Below, one piece after another: positions 14,818 through 24,102 of a stretch of DNA of 64,000 nucleotides. Numbering within the stretch: the stretch's first letter is position 1; every line of letters starts with the position of its first letter. The stretch spans positions 167,550 through 231,549 of the forward strand of contig CACZZZ010000003.1 in the NCBI GenBank assembly GCA_902785825.1, given 5' to 3'. The notes beneath the pieces are model-generated. The model made no database searches and was not told the origin of the DNA. It was given only the letters and a program-made list of their open reading frames with translations. The position numbers were made by a program, and so were the translations under genes. The DNA is from an uncultured Bacteroidia bacterium. GTDB lineage: Bacteria; Bacteroidota; Bacteroidia; Bacteroidales; UBA932.

Positions 14818-17525
14818 CGGCCTCTGCCGGAACCAAATCTTCCGGAACCTCCCCTGGAACCGCCTCCTGAGGATAAGCCTGAGCTTGCTGAGACTCTCTC
14901 GTTAGGTGAGGGCTGCAGATAGAATGGCCAGTACACGCCAAACTTAAGGGCTCTCTGGGTTCTGATGTAGGTGTGGGTGCTGAAATAGTCAAACTTGTCC
15001 ATCGGCCAGCCCTGTCCGACATTCTCGAGTTTAACAAACGCGCATGCCCGTTTCCACTGGACATTCACAAAAGCGTCGATCACGGGGCCATTGTGGTACT
15101 GTTCCTTCTTCTGGTTGTAGAACACGCCCACAGCTGGATTCCAGCCTGGAGAATAGTACTTTGTGTTGTACCAGACATCACCTCCGAGCTGCATTACCAT
15201 TGTCCCGTTCGAGATGCTGAACTGGAGATACAGCCTTGAGTTGGCCGCGAGGGTAGGAACAGGTACGACATCTTGGTTGGAGGAAACCTGGAAAAGGAGC
15301 CTGTTGTCCAAGTGCAGCGGCCCGAAAGCGAAATCTTTGTTAAGAGAGGCGCTCAGGACGCTCATGGGCTTGGTATTCTGCCTGATCACCGCCAGGGAGT
15401 CGAAATAAATGTTCTTGTCCAGAAGGGCGTAACCGATCTCGGCGGATGTTTTCCATCTGGGGATGGAGAGTTTCGCCTGAAGCTTAGTTGTGGAGGTCTT
15501 CCCAAAATCATTGTCCCAACGGAAGTGATTGGAGAAGAATTGGTTGTGGTAATGTTCCGGTTCTTTAATCGAGGTCTCGAAACGTAGGTTGAGGTTTACC
15601 GGACTGGTGCGTGCCCTGCGGAAAGGATGCAGGGTGAAAAGGACATTTCCTTTCAGGGACATGTCGTTCATCTCACTTCCGAGGAACACATAGTCTCCCG
15701 TGGCGTCCCAGTGGATGTAATCTCTCAGCTGACCCTCCACCCCGGCATACACGAAGGTGGAGTTCCAGATGGTGTTCGTGTTGCCTTTAAGGAAGGTGGG
15801 GTCGAAGTCGTACCAATTGGTTATCCTGTTGCCGATACCTCCGTTCAGTTTCGACACGATGGCGTCTTCAGACCATGGCTGCAGCCGCAGGAAAATCCTG
15901 TTCTCCAGTTTGGACACCCTGACTGAATCGTATGAGTTGGTGGGATTGTACAGGAAAGCGTTGTTGTAAAAACGCCGTCCGATCTTGTCTGAAGTTGAGA
16001 TCTGGTCGGTGTATTTCTTCCTGAACACTGAATATTCAGTACTGTGGCCGATGAAGGCCGTGGTGATATTGTCGGTGTCGAAAGTGTCAGCCGCCGCCCG
16101 CTCGGCCGCCGCGAGCATCACCAGACTGTCAACCGCGGCTATCATGGTTGAGTCTCCTGAGGAGAGGATCCTCTCCCTGTAGGCCTTGTTTATCTTATTC
16201 TCCCGGATTTTCGTGATGAAGGTGAACGGAATCCTGTATTGCTGGTCAAGGAAGAAGGTCTTCCTCAATATGTTGCTGGAAGCGTTGGTCAGGTGGACCG
16301 AGTATTCCCTGGCATCCAGGGTGGTGTCCCTCACCATCGAGTTGTCAGTGATACCTCCGTTCTCGCTCCTCACTATCTTGTTGTGGATGTAGCCGGCGTG
16401 CATCAGGTATTTCTTCCCTGTGTAGTTGAGAGCCAGGGAGAGGGTCTTGTTGGAGGTTGCCTCGTTCTGCGCGATGCCCTTGCCGCCGAAGCGATTGTAT
16501 TCTATTGTGTAGTTGAACGAGGGGAAAAGGTTCTGGCTCGTGAGGATGTGGAGGTTGTCGGACTCCTTCTGGGAATTCGCGAATAGGGTTCCCGTGTAGG
16601 ACAGCTCGGTGTAAGCGGTCTTTGTGTTGTAGAAAGGCAGGGTCTTGGCCGAGTAGGTCCAGGACTCATAGGGCTGGTAGAACGTCACCCCGTTCTCACT
16701 TGTCCGGTTGAAAAAGTTGTAGTATTGCAGGGCTGATCCAGCGACACCCAGCCAAGAGGCGTTGACATCCTTCCTGTAGAAAGGATAGTCATGGAAACGG
16801 AAGTTAGCGGTGGTGTCGGGTATCTTGACTTGCATCTTATGGAACTCCCTCTCGTGGGTCCATTGGACTATCCTCTTGTAAATCATCGAGTCAGGGAGGG
16901 CGAAAGTCTCCAGGATCCTGGGAGTGTTCTCCCGGATACTGTCCTTTATCTGAGTGATGCTGTCCTTGACCGCCTGGACACTGTCCGCCAGATGCCGCTT
17001 GAATTTCTCTTTCTTCTCGATGTCGTATTTCTTTCGGTCGCTCTTTGACAGGGAGGCGTACCAAGCGTCGAACTCAGCCTTTTTCCTGGCGTTATATTCC
17101 AGCGTGTAGAGTGAGTCGAGAATCGGCCAGTCGAGGGAGTCTCCCGCCTGTTTGAGGGAATCGCTCACGATTTTGTGGACCAGGGAGTCGATGATGGCGA
17201 CGTAGTACTTGTACCTGAACGGGTCAATGTCCTTGAGTGAGTCGGGAGGAAAAATGGAATCTCTCGCCGTGACGAGCGGAACGGTGTCTATCGGCTCAAG
17301 GAACATGGAGGTGTCATATTCCACATTCGAGGTGGAGTTCCCTTTCATGAATATGTTCCGGTACCGTATGGTGTCAGGCTTTTGCGGTTTTTGTGGCATC
17401 TCAGCGGTGACCATCCCGAAGCCTGGATCCCCGGCAGCGGGACGGACACCCATACTGATGGCGTGCGTGGAGATGACGCACACTACCAGCAAGGGGAACC
17501 ATATTCTTTTAAAAACCTCTTTCAT
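14814..17525 (-). CDS. Putative outer-membrane porin (Bacteroidota large porin family)
   Basis: A 903-residue protein with an N-terminal signal region (MKEVFKRIWFPLLVVCVISTHAISMG). A charged helical stretch follows (about 100-215, rich in KKEKFKRHLADS-like runs), and then a long series of amphipathic strands typical of an outer-membrane barrel, for example FPSFNYTIEYNRFGGKGIAQ and YLQFSISNGTMVMQLGGDVW. The domain order resembles the 'putative porin' family of Bacteroidota. The C-terminus carries an odd Gly/Ser/Arg-rich tail (SSGGGSRGGSGRFGSGRGR) after the last predicted strand. It is co-transcribed with the transglycosylase (ATGA overlap). A well-formed promoter lies at 17548-17579. Confidence 0.82.
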   Translation of the reverse strand: MKEVFKRIWFPLLVVCVISTHAISMGVRPAAGDPGFGMVTAEMPQKPQKPDTIRYRNIFMKGNSTSNVEYDTSMFLEPIDTVPLVTARDSIFPPDSLKDIDPFRYKYYVAIIDSLVHKIVSDSLKQAGDSLDWPILDSLYTLEYNARKKAEFDAWYASLSKSDRKKYDIEKKEKFKRHLADSVQAVKDSITQIKDSIRENTPRILETFALPDSMIYKRIVQWTHEREFHKMQVKIPDTTANFRFHDYPFYRKDVNASWLGVAGSALQYYNFFNRTSENGVTFYQPYESWTYSAKTLPFYNTKTAYTELSYTGTLFANSQKESDNLHILTSQNLFPSFNYTIEYNRFGGKGIAQNEATSNKTLSLALNYTGKKYLMHAGYIHNKIVRSENGGITDNSMVRDTTLDAREYSVHLTNASSNILRKTFFLDQQYRIPFTFITKIRENKINKAYRERILSSGDSTMIAAVDSLVMLAAAERAAADTFDTDNITTAFIGHSTEYSVFRKKYTDQISTSDKIGRRFYNNAFLYNPTNSYDSVRVSKLENRIFLRLQPWSEDAIVSKLNGGIGNRITNWYDFDPTFLKGNTNTIWNSTFVYAGVEGQLRDYIHWDATGDYVFLGSEMNDMSLKGNVLFTLHPFRRARTSPVNLNLRFETSIKEPEHYHNQFFSNHFRWDNDFGKTSTTKLQAKLSIPRWKTSAEIGYALLDKNIYFDSLAVIRQNTKPMSVLSASLNKDFAFGPLHLDNRLLFQVSSNQDVVPVPTLAANSRLYLQFSISNGTMVMQLGGDVWYNTKYYSPGWNPAVGVFYNQKKEQYHNGPVIDAFVNVQWKRACAFVKLENVGQGWPMDKFDYFSTHTYIRTQRALKFGVYWPFYLQPSPNERVSASSGLSSGGGSRGGSGRFGSGRGR

Positions 17526-17547
17526 GCGGGAAAGATGGATAATCCCA

Positions 17548-17579
17548 CAAATTTACGCTTTTTCCACTTTACCAACAAA
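17548..17579 (-). promoter_or_regulatory. Promoter for the porin gene
   Basis: On the minus strand TTTG (17579-17576) and TAAATTTG (17555-17548) are separated by 20 bases, matching the Bacteroidota -33/-7 pattern. The -7 box is 23 bases upstream of the porin ATG at 17525. Confidence 0.75.
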
Positions 17580-17629
17580 TCCCGAGCCGTGATAAACGAA
17601 GTCAAATTTTTTTCGTATATTGTAAAACT

Positions 17630-19612
17630 ATGAGAAAAAGAAAGAAAATATACGAGGCCGATCCATGGCTTGCGCCTTATAAAGAGGCCATCGAGGCCCG
17701 TCATGAAAGGATCCTCGAGGCCCGCTCCAAGATCGTTCCGGATGGCTCTTCAAGCCTTTCGGAAGGGGTTAACAACCATCTTTATTACGGCTTGCACAAG
17801 GAACCGGATGGCTCTTGGGTCATCAGGGAATGGGCTCCGAACGCTTCCAGAATATACCTCATCGGTGAGTTCAACAATTGGAAACGCACCTCCGCCTACG
17901 AGTTCAAAGTCGCCGGGGCGGGGAACTGGGAACTGCGGCTTGACGGCATGTTCCTCAGTCATGGGGAGTTGTACAAACTGTTCATCGAGTGGCCGGGAGG
18001 CGGCGGTGAGAGGATCCCGGCATATTGCCACCGGCTTGTCCAGGATCCGTCCACGAAGGTGTTCTGCGCCCAGGTCTGGGATCCCGCCGAGCCTTACAAG
18101 TGGAAGCATGACAAAGTTCTCAGAAGGCCACATCCGCTTATTTACGAGTGCCATATCGGGATGAGCTCTGAGGAGCCTAAAGTGTCAACTTTCAACGAGT
18201 TCCGGGAGAATGTGCTGCCCCGGGTCAAGAACCTCGGCTATGACACTATCCAGATCATGGCCCTCCAGGAGCACCCGTATTACGGGTCTTTCGGCTACCA
18301 GGTCTCGAACTTTTTCGCCCTGAGCTCTAGGTTCGGCACTCCGGAGGAGTTCAAGGAACTGGTGGACACTGCCCACAGGATGGGAATCGCCGTCGTGATG
18401 GACATCGTCCATTCCCACAGCGTGGATAACGAGGCGGAGGGGCTCGGCCTTTTCGATGGGAAGGAAGACCTGTATTTCTATTCCGGACCACAGGGACATC
18501 ATCCCGCGTGGGGATCCCGATGCTTCGACTACGGAAAAGACGAGGTAGTCAGGTTCCTCCTTGCCAACTGCAAATTCTGGATGGAGGAATATCACCTCGA
18601 CGGTTTCCGCTTTGACGGTGTCACGAGCATGCTCTACTGGGATCACGGCCTCGGGAAAGACTTCGGGGACTATAAGCTGTATTTCGACTCCGGAGTGGAC
18701 GAGAACGCCGTGACTTATCTGGCCTTGGCCAACATGCTCGTAAAGGAGATCAAGCCTTCGGCGATCACCATAGCCGAGGATGTCAGCGGAATGGCCGGTC
18801 TGGCGGCACCCTTCGCAGCCGGAGGAGTCGGCTTTGATTTCAGGATGGCTATGGGTGTGGCCGACCACTGGATCAAATGGATCAAGGAGAGGTCGGACGA
18901 GCAGTGGAGCCCGGGCGAGATCTGGTACGAGCTGACCAACAAGCGGGCTGATGAGAAGACGATCAGCTATGCCGAGTGCCACGACCAGGCCCTGGTAGGG
19001 GATAAGACGATAATATTCCGCCTGATCGACAAAGAGATGTATTTCTCTATGGAGAAAGGCTCGAAGAACCTGTTGGTTGACAGGGGAATAGCCCTCCATA
19101 AACTGATTCGCCTGGTGACCCTCGGTACCGCCGGTGATGGCTATCTCAATTTCATGGGCAATGAGTTCGGCCACCCGGAGTGGATAGATTTCCCAAGGGA
19201 GGGCAACGGCTGGAGTTTCGACCATGCCAGGAGGCTATGGTCCCTCGCTGATAATCCTTTTCTGCGTTACGGTTGTCTGAGGGAGTTTGACAAGGCAATG
19301 ATAAGCCTAGCCAAACGGGAGGGCATTTTGTCTTCCAAACCGGAGCTTCTAAGGGCGGACGAGGAAAAGAAAATCTTGATTTTCAAGCGCGAAAACCTTA
19401 TCTTCGCGATGAATTTCAACCCGGTGGATTCTTTCGCCAATTATGGCTTCCAGACCTCCCCGGGCAAGTATGTTAAAGTGCTGGATTCCGACGATGAGAG
19501 GTTCGACGGGTTCTCGCGGCTTGCCGCTGACTCGGAACATTTCACCATCGACGGTGTCTTAAGTGTTTATTTGCCGAGCCGTTGCGCGCTCGTGCTGAGA
19601 TATGAAGAATAG
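17630..19612 (+). CDS. glgB: 1,4-alpha-glucan branching enzyme, eukaryote-like GH13 subfamily
   Basis: A 660-residue branching enzyme that makes the alpha-1,6 branch points of glycogen. A CBM48 domain occupies about 50-140 (REWAPNASRIYLIGEFNNW). The GH13 barrel follows, with nucleophile Asp329 (GFRFDGVTSM), acid/base Glu383 (TIAEDVSGM) and His451-Asp452 (AECHDQALVGDKT). The stretches GYDTIQIMALQEHPYYGSFG and VVMDIVHSHSVDNEAEGL resemble animal and fungal branching enzymes more than E. coli GlgB. It is the first gene of a tightly packed glycogen operon, with the debranching enzyme 11 bases downstream. TATATTG at 17616-17622 is a weak -7 candidate but lies very close to the ATG. Confidence 0.95.
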   Translation: MRKRKKIYEADPWLAPYKEAIEARHERILEARSKIVPDGSSSLSEGVNNHLYYGLHKEPDGSWVIREWAPNASRIYLIGEFNNWKRTSAYEFKVAGAGNWELRLDGMFLSHGELYKLFIEWPGGGGERIPAYCHRLVQDPSTKVFCAQVWDPAEPYKWKHDKVLRRPHPLIYECHIGMSSEEPKVSTFNEFRENVLPRVKNLGYDTIQIMALQEHPYYGSFGYQVSNFFALSSRFGTPEEFKELVDTAHRMGIAVVMDIVHSHSVDNEAEGLGLFDGKEDLYFYSGPQGHHPAWGSRCFDYGKDEVVRFLLANCKFWMEEYHLDGFRFDGVTSMLYWDHGLGKDFGDYKLYFDSGVDENAVTYLALANMLVKEIKPSAITIAEDVSGMAGLAAPFAAGGVGFDFRMAMGVADHWIKWIKERSDEQWSPGEIWYELTNKRADEKTISYAECHDQALVGDKTIIFRLIDKEMYFSMEKGSKNLLVDRGIALHKLIRLVTLGTAGDGYLNFMGNEFGHPEWIDFPREGNGWSFDHARRLWSLADNPFLRYGCLREFDKAMISLAKREGILSSKPELLRADEEKKILIFKRENLIFAMNFNPVDSFANYGFQTSPGKYVKVLDSDDERFDGFSRLAADSEHFTIDGVLSVYLPSRCALVLRYEE

Positions 19613-19623
19613 ATAATACGATT

Positions 19624-21561
19624 ATGGCTTTTTTGAAATTCAACAAGTCCGAGTTGGTGAATCTCTCGTATTCCTTGAAGAGGGAGATTATCAGTGCCAA
19701 CAAGACCGGAGCCTATTGCAACACTTCGATAGTCACTTGCAACACAAGGCGTTACCACGGTCTTCTGGCTGTCCCGGTGGACAAGTTCGGGGGCAGGGAG
19801 CATTTGCTGCTCTCCTCGATGGACGAGAGCCTGGTGCTGAACGGAAAGCAGTTCAATCTGGGCATCCACTGCTATGGCGACATCTATGAGCCAAGAGGGC
19901 ACAAGTACATCATTGACTTCGAGGCCGATCCTGTGCCGAAGGTCACTTACAAAGTCGGAGGCATGGTCTTGACAAAGACTATCCTCCTCGTCCCTGACGC
20001 CGATCAGGTGATGGTCCGTTACGACCTTCTGAACGCCCCGGCTAAGGTGCGTCTCCTTCTCACTCCGTTCCTGGCCTTCAGGGACATCCATGCGCTTACC
20101 CAGGAGAATCCCTCTGCCCGTCAGCAGGGTTGGGAAGTCCCCAATGGCCTCGCCTGGAATCTCTATGACGGATTCCCGGATCTGAATATCCAGTTCAACA
20201 CCAAGGAGGCTGTCTTTGTCTCCACACCTTGCTGGTACAAGGGTGTCACATATTCCGATGAGTACAGGCGCGGCTTTGACTGCAGGGAAGATCTTTATGT
20301 CCCCGGACATTTCGAGGTTGAGATGAAGGAAGGAGACGCTATTGTCTTCTCCGCCTCAGTCTCCGAGGTTAATCCTGCCGGACTCAAGCGCCATTTCGAC
20401 GCTCTTGTCGCCAAGGCTCCGAGGATCACCTCGTATCACGACCAGCTTGTCCATTGCGCCGATCTTTTGATCCGGGACAGAAATGGCAAGAAGCAAGTCA
20501 CGGCCGGCTTTTCCTGGATGTACACCGGCCTCCTGAGGGAGACCCTTATGGCCGTCCCTGGATTGACGCTTTACGCCAAAGGCGACAAGGTCTCTTTCGA
20601 GGAGATCCTGGACAACCTTATTGCCGCTGAGCAGGAAAGGCTGTTCCACAGGACCACCCAGGTTGAGGCTCCATTGAGACTCGCCGGAGCGTTGAGGCAA
20701 TACCTCGATTTCGGGGCGGACGGCAAGAAAGTCTGGAATAAATACGGTTCTGTCGTCAAAGGCATTCTGGAGAGCTATCTTCCCGGACGCAGGGCGGAAG
20801 TAGCGATGCAGCCTAATGGCTTGCTTTGGGCTCAGCTTGAAGGTTGGGCGCTCTCATGGATGAACGCCTACATCGACGGGCGGCCTGTCACCGAAAGGGC
20901 AGGCTATCAGGTGGAAACCAACGCTCTTTGGTACCACTCAATCTCGTTCGCCTTGGATATGGAGAAAAAATACGGGGATCCAGACGGGGCTTTCATCAAG
21001 GATTGGTCCAGGATCAAGGCCTTGGTGAAGGATAATTTCCAGCCTACCTTCTGGAACGCCAGGGCGGGTTACCTCGCCGATTATGTCGATAATTCCGGGC
21101 AGCATCTCGAAGTGCGCCCCAATATGATATACGCCCTTCTCGAGGATGACATGCCAGTTGAGCCTGAGGTCGCCAGTTCAGTTCTTCATGTGATTGAGAA
21201 TGAGCTGATCACCCGGCGTGGAATACGTACCCTCTCTCCCAGGAGCGTGGACTACAAGGGAGTCTATGAAGGTTCCCAGTATGAGCGTGACCTCGCTTAC
21301 CACGGCGGAAGCACGAGGGTCTTCCTTCTCGCCCCGTACATCTGGGTGGGATTCAAGATGAAGGGCCCGTCTTTCGTCAAGAAAGCCGAGTGGCTTGTTG
21401 AAGGGTTCTATCAGGACCTGAACAAGCACGGTGTCGGGGCCTTCTCCGAGCTTTACGACGGAGATCCGCCTCACGAGCCCCACGGAGCCATTTCCTCGGC
21501 TCTGAGCACTTCAGCGCTTTTGGTTGTTGACTATTTTATCTCAAAATACAAGGAGGATTAG
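19624..21561 (+). CDS. Amylo-alpha-1,6-glucosidase (glycogen debranching enzyme)
   Basis: A 645-residue protein of the bacterial/archaeal GDE type. The N-terminal domain (about 15-280) has NTRRYHGLLAVPVDKFGGREH and the catalytic (alpha/alpha)6 domain follows. Recognisable blocks are AGFSWMYTGLLRETLMAVPG (about 293-312), NGLLWAQLEGWALSWMNAYIDG (about 400), DYVDNSGQHLEVRPNMIYA, GIRTLSPRSVDYKGVYEGSQ and YHGGSTRVFLLAPYI. The enzyme removes alpha-1,6-linked glucosyl units from limit dextrins. It lies 11 bases after glgB and 3 bases before the GT4 gene. Debranching, transferase and GH57 genes in this order form a module known from Bacteroidales. Confidence 0.92.
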   Translation: MAFLKFNKSELVNLSYSLKREIISANKTGAYCNTSIVTCNTRRYHGLLAVPVDKFGGREHLLLSSMDESLVLNGKQFNLGIHCYGDIYEPRGHKYIIDFEADPVPKVTYKVGGMVLTKTILLVPDADQVMVRYDLLNAPAKVRLLLTPFLAFRDIHALTQENPSARQQGWEVPNGLAWNLYDGFPDLNIQFNTKEAVFVSTPCWYKGVTYSDEYRRGFDCREDLYVPGHFEVEMKEGDAIVFSASVSEVNPAGLKRHFDALVAKAPRITSYHDQLVHCADLLIRDRNGKKQVTAGFSWMYTGLLRETLMAVPGLTLYAKGDKVSFEEILDNLIAAEQERLFHRTTQVEAPLRLAGALRQYLDFGADGKKVWNKYGSVVKGILESYLPGRRAEVAMQPNGLLWAQLEGWALSWMNAYIDGRPVTERAGYQVETNALWYHSISFALDMEKKYGDPDGAFIKDWSRIKALVKDNFQPTFWNARAGYLADYVDNSGQHLEVRPNMIYALLEDDMPVEPEVASSVLHVIENELITRRGIRTLSPRSVDYKGVYEGSQYERDLAYHGGSTRVFLLAPYIWVGFKMKGPSFVKKAEWLVEGFYQDLNKHGVGAFSELYDGDPPHEPHGAISSALSTSALLVVDYFISKYKED

Positions 21562-21564
21562 TCC

Positions 21565-22854
21565 ATGAGAGTTCTGATGTTCGGTTGGGAGTTTCCTCCC
21601 CATATCGCCGGAGGTCTGGGCACCGCTTGTTACGGGATTGTCAAGGGACTTGCCGAAAACGGTGTCGAGACGTTGTTCGTCATGCCTTCCGCTTCGGGGG
21701 ACGAGGACGGAAGTGTCGCCACCATCATCAACGCGAGCGATGTGCCCGTGATGAGTGTGGCCTCTTCCGTGGATGAGTTCCTTGACAAGGTCAGGTTTGT
21801 GAGGGTGGGATCCAACATGATCCCTTACACAAATCCTGACGAGTTCTACGAGCTGGTCGAGGCCGAGAAAAAGCATCGGGAGGTATCTACCGACAATATT
21901 TACGGATCCAAGTACCGTTTCTCCGGGAAGTACGGATCCAACCTACTCGAAGAAGTCGCCCGTTACGCCATGGTGGGCGGCACGATAGCCGTCGAGCATC
22001 AGGATGAATTCGATGTCATCCATGCCCACGACTGGCTCACCTATCTTGCGGGAATAGCCGCCAAGGAACTGACCGGCAAGCCTCTGGTAGTACATGTCCA
22101 CGCCACTTCCTTTGACAGGGGAACGGAGGACATGATCGACTCCAGGGTCTTCAATATCGAGAAAAGAGGAATGGAGGCGGCCGACAAGGTGATGGCTGTC
22201 AGCGACTTGACCAGGAATATCGTGATCAACAAGTACGGGATCTCCCCGGACAAGGTGGTCACGGTCCACAACGCCGTGGATTTCAGCGGCAGGGAGAATC
22301 TCCAGGTCGAGAGGGGAGTGAAAGACAAGGTCGTGACATTCCTCGGCAGGATCACCTTCCAGAAAGGTCCGGAATATTTCATCGAGGCGGCGGCCAAGGT
22401 TTTGAAAAGGACAACCGGGGTGCGTTTCGTGATGGCCGGCAGCGGGGACATGATGAACCGTTGCATCCGCCACGCCGCCCGTCTGGGAATATCCGACCGT
22501 TTCCATTTCACGGGTTTCCTGAGAGGAACTGACGTGCAGAAGATGTTCGCCCTGTCGGATGTCTATATCATGCCCTCGGTCTCGGAACCTTTCGGAATCT
22601 CTCCGCTTGAGGCTATGAGAAGTAACGTTCCCTCAATCATTTCCAACCAGAGTGGAGCTGCTGAGGTTCTCAAATATGCCTTCAAGGTTGATTTCTGGGA
22701 TGTTGACGCGATGGCGGACGACATCTATGCCCTCCTGAATTACCCGGCCCTCGCCGACTTCGCCGCAAAGCAGGGCTATGAGGAGGTCAACCGCCTGAAA
22801 TGGAACCATGCGGCGGCCAAGATGAAAAAAGTTTACGAATCTGTCATTAAATAA
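21565..22854 (+). CDS. Glycosyltransferase family 4, glycogen synthase-like
   Basis: A 429-residue GT-B glycosyltransferase. The N-terminal half begins like glycogen synthases (VLMFGWEFPPHIAGGLGTA). The C-terminal donor domain has FLGRITFQKGPEYFIEAA and the E-x7-E motif Glu341/Glu349 in EPFGISPLEAMRSNVPSI. No signal peptide is present, so it acts in the cytoplasm. It probably elongates or primes alpha-glucan, but the nucleotide-sugar donor cannot be read from the sequence. It is embedded between the debranching and GH57 genes with gaps of 3 and 6 bases. The operon also contains a GT3 synthase, so this is a second, distinct transferase. Confidence 0.88.
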   Translation: MRVLMFGWEFPPHIAGGLGTACYGIVKGLAENGVETLFVMPSASGDEDGSVATIINASDVPVMSVASSVDEFLDKVRFVRVGSNMIPYTNPDEFYELVEAEKKHREVSTDNIYGSKYRFSGKYGSNLLEEVARYAMVGGTIAVEHQDEFDVIHAHDWLTYLAGIAAKELTGKPLVVHVHATSFDRGTEDMIDSRVFNIEKRGMEAADKVMAVSDLTRNIVINKYGISPDKVVTVHNAVDFSGRENLQVERGVKDKVVTFLGRITFQKGPEYFIEAAAKVLKRTTGVRFVMAGSGDMMNRCIRHAARLGISDRFHFTGFLRGTDVQKMFALSDVYIMPSVSEPFGISPLEAMRSNVPSIISNQSGAAEVLKYAFKVDFWDVDAMADDIYALLNYPALADFAAKQGYEEVNRLKWNHAAAKMKKVYESVIK

Positions 22855-22860
22855 CCAGCC

Positions 22861-24102
22861 ATGAAAAAGAGTGTTTGTCTATATTTCCAAGTCCACCAGC
22901 CCACGAGGTTGAGACTATACCGATTCTTCGATATCGGCAAGGACTCTCATTATTATGATGATTTTACGGACAGGACCATCCTTCATAGGATAGCCCAAAG
23001 GTGTTATCTCCCTATGAACCAGCTGCTTCTGGATCTTATCAAGAAGCATGGGAAAGACTTCAAAGTCACTTTCTCGATCACTGGATCAGCCCTCGAGCAG
23101 TTTGACCGGTACGAGCCGGATGTGGTGAGGAGCTTCAAGGAGCTTGCTGACACTGGTTGCGTGGAATTCCTGGCCGAGACATATTACCATTCCCTCGCCT
23201 CCCTCGCAAACGAGGGTGAGTTCAAGCATCAGGTCGAGAAGCATGTAAAGGCCATCGAGGATCATTTTGGAGTGACTCCCAAGGCTTTCAGGAACACCGA
23301 GTTGATATATTCGGACAATATCGGGCGCCAGGTCTATGACCTCGGTTTCAAGACCATGCTCACTGAGGGAGCCCGCCATATTCTCGGATGGAAGAGCCCG
23401 GATTACGTCTATTCCAACCCGATCCAGCCTGGTCTGAAGCTTCTTTTGAGGAATTACCAGCTCAGCGACGACATCGCTTTCAGGTTCTCCGACAGAGGCT
23501 GGGAGAACTGGCCGCTCACCGGCGAGAAATTCCTCTCATGGCTCAAGGCCGCCGAAGGGGATGTCATCAATCTCTTCATGGACTACGAGACTTTCGGGGA
23601 GCATCAGAAGGAGGCTTCCGGAATATTCGATTTCATGAGATATCTTCCCGGAATATTGCTGGAGGATGGCGGATTCGAGTTCACGACTCCTACTCTGGCG
23701 ACCCGCAAGCACAAGCCTGTCTCCGAGATTGAGGTCCCGGATCCCATCTCATGGGCTGACGAGGAGAGGGATGTGACCGCATGGCTGGGTAACGAGTTGC
23801 AGCAGGACGCTTTCAACAAGCTTTACGAGCAGTCAGAGAAGCTGGCGCTCCTGAACAATGCCGTTCTCTGGGAGGATTTCGGCCATCTTCAGGAGAGTGA
23901 CCACCTCTATTACATGAGCACCAAGTTCTTCTCCGACGGGGAAGTCCATAGCTATTTCAACCCTTACAACACGCCTTACGAGGCTTTTATCAACTATATG
24001 AATGCCCTGAGCGACTTCATCATCAGAATCGATGACGCTGTCGCCACTTTCGGTCAGGAGCCTGCTCCGAAAGCGAAAAAACCATCTAAGAAAAAGAAGT
24101 AA
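22861..24102 (+). CDS. Glycoside hydrolase family 57 (alpha-amylase / 4-alpha-glucanotransferase type)
   Basis: A 413-residue GH57 enzyme. The family motif HQP is at residues 12-14. The likely nucleophile is Glu147 in FRNTELIYSDN and the acid/base is Asp241 in FMDYETFGEHQ. A short Lys-rich tail (KAKKPSKKKK) ends the protein. GH57 enzymes act on alpha-1,4- or alpha-1,6-linked glucans; hydrolase, transglucosylase and branching activities all occur, so the exact reaction is not fixed. No export signal is visible, consistent with a role in intracellular glycogen turnover. Its stop is immediately followed by the ATG of the synthase-phosphorylase fusion. Confidence 0.93.
   Translation: MKKSVCLYFQVHQPTRLRLYRFFDIGKDSHYYDDFTDRTILHRIAQRCYLPMNQLLLDLIKKHGKDFKVTFSITGSALEQFDRYEPDVVRSFKELADTGCVEFLAETYYHSLASLANEGEFKHQVEKHVKAIEDHFGVTPKAFRNTELIYSDNIGRQVYDLGFKTMLTEGARHILGWKSPDYVYSNPIQPGLKLLLRNYQLSDDIAFRFSDRGWENWPLTGEKFLSWLKAAEGDVINLFMDYETFGEHQKEASGIFDFMRYLPGILLEDGGFEFTTPTLATRKHKPVSEIEVPDPISWADEERDVTAWLGNELQQDAFNKLYEQSEKLALLNNAVLWEDFGHLQESDHLYYMSTKFFSDGEVHSYFNPYNTPYEAFINYMNALSDFIIRIDDAVATFGQEPAPKAKKPSKKKK

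Noticed and set aside
18185..19225. 346-codon open frame on the minus strand
   Set aside because: Antisense to glgB, which carries all catalytic residues; no recognisable motif in the antisense product.
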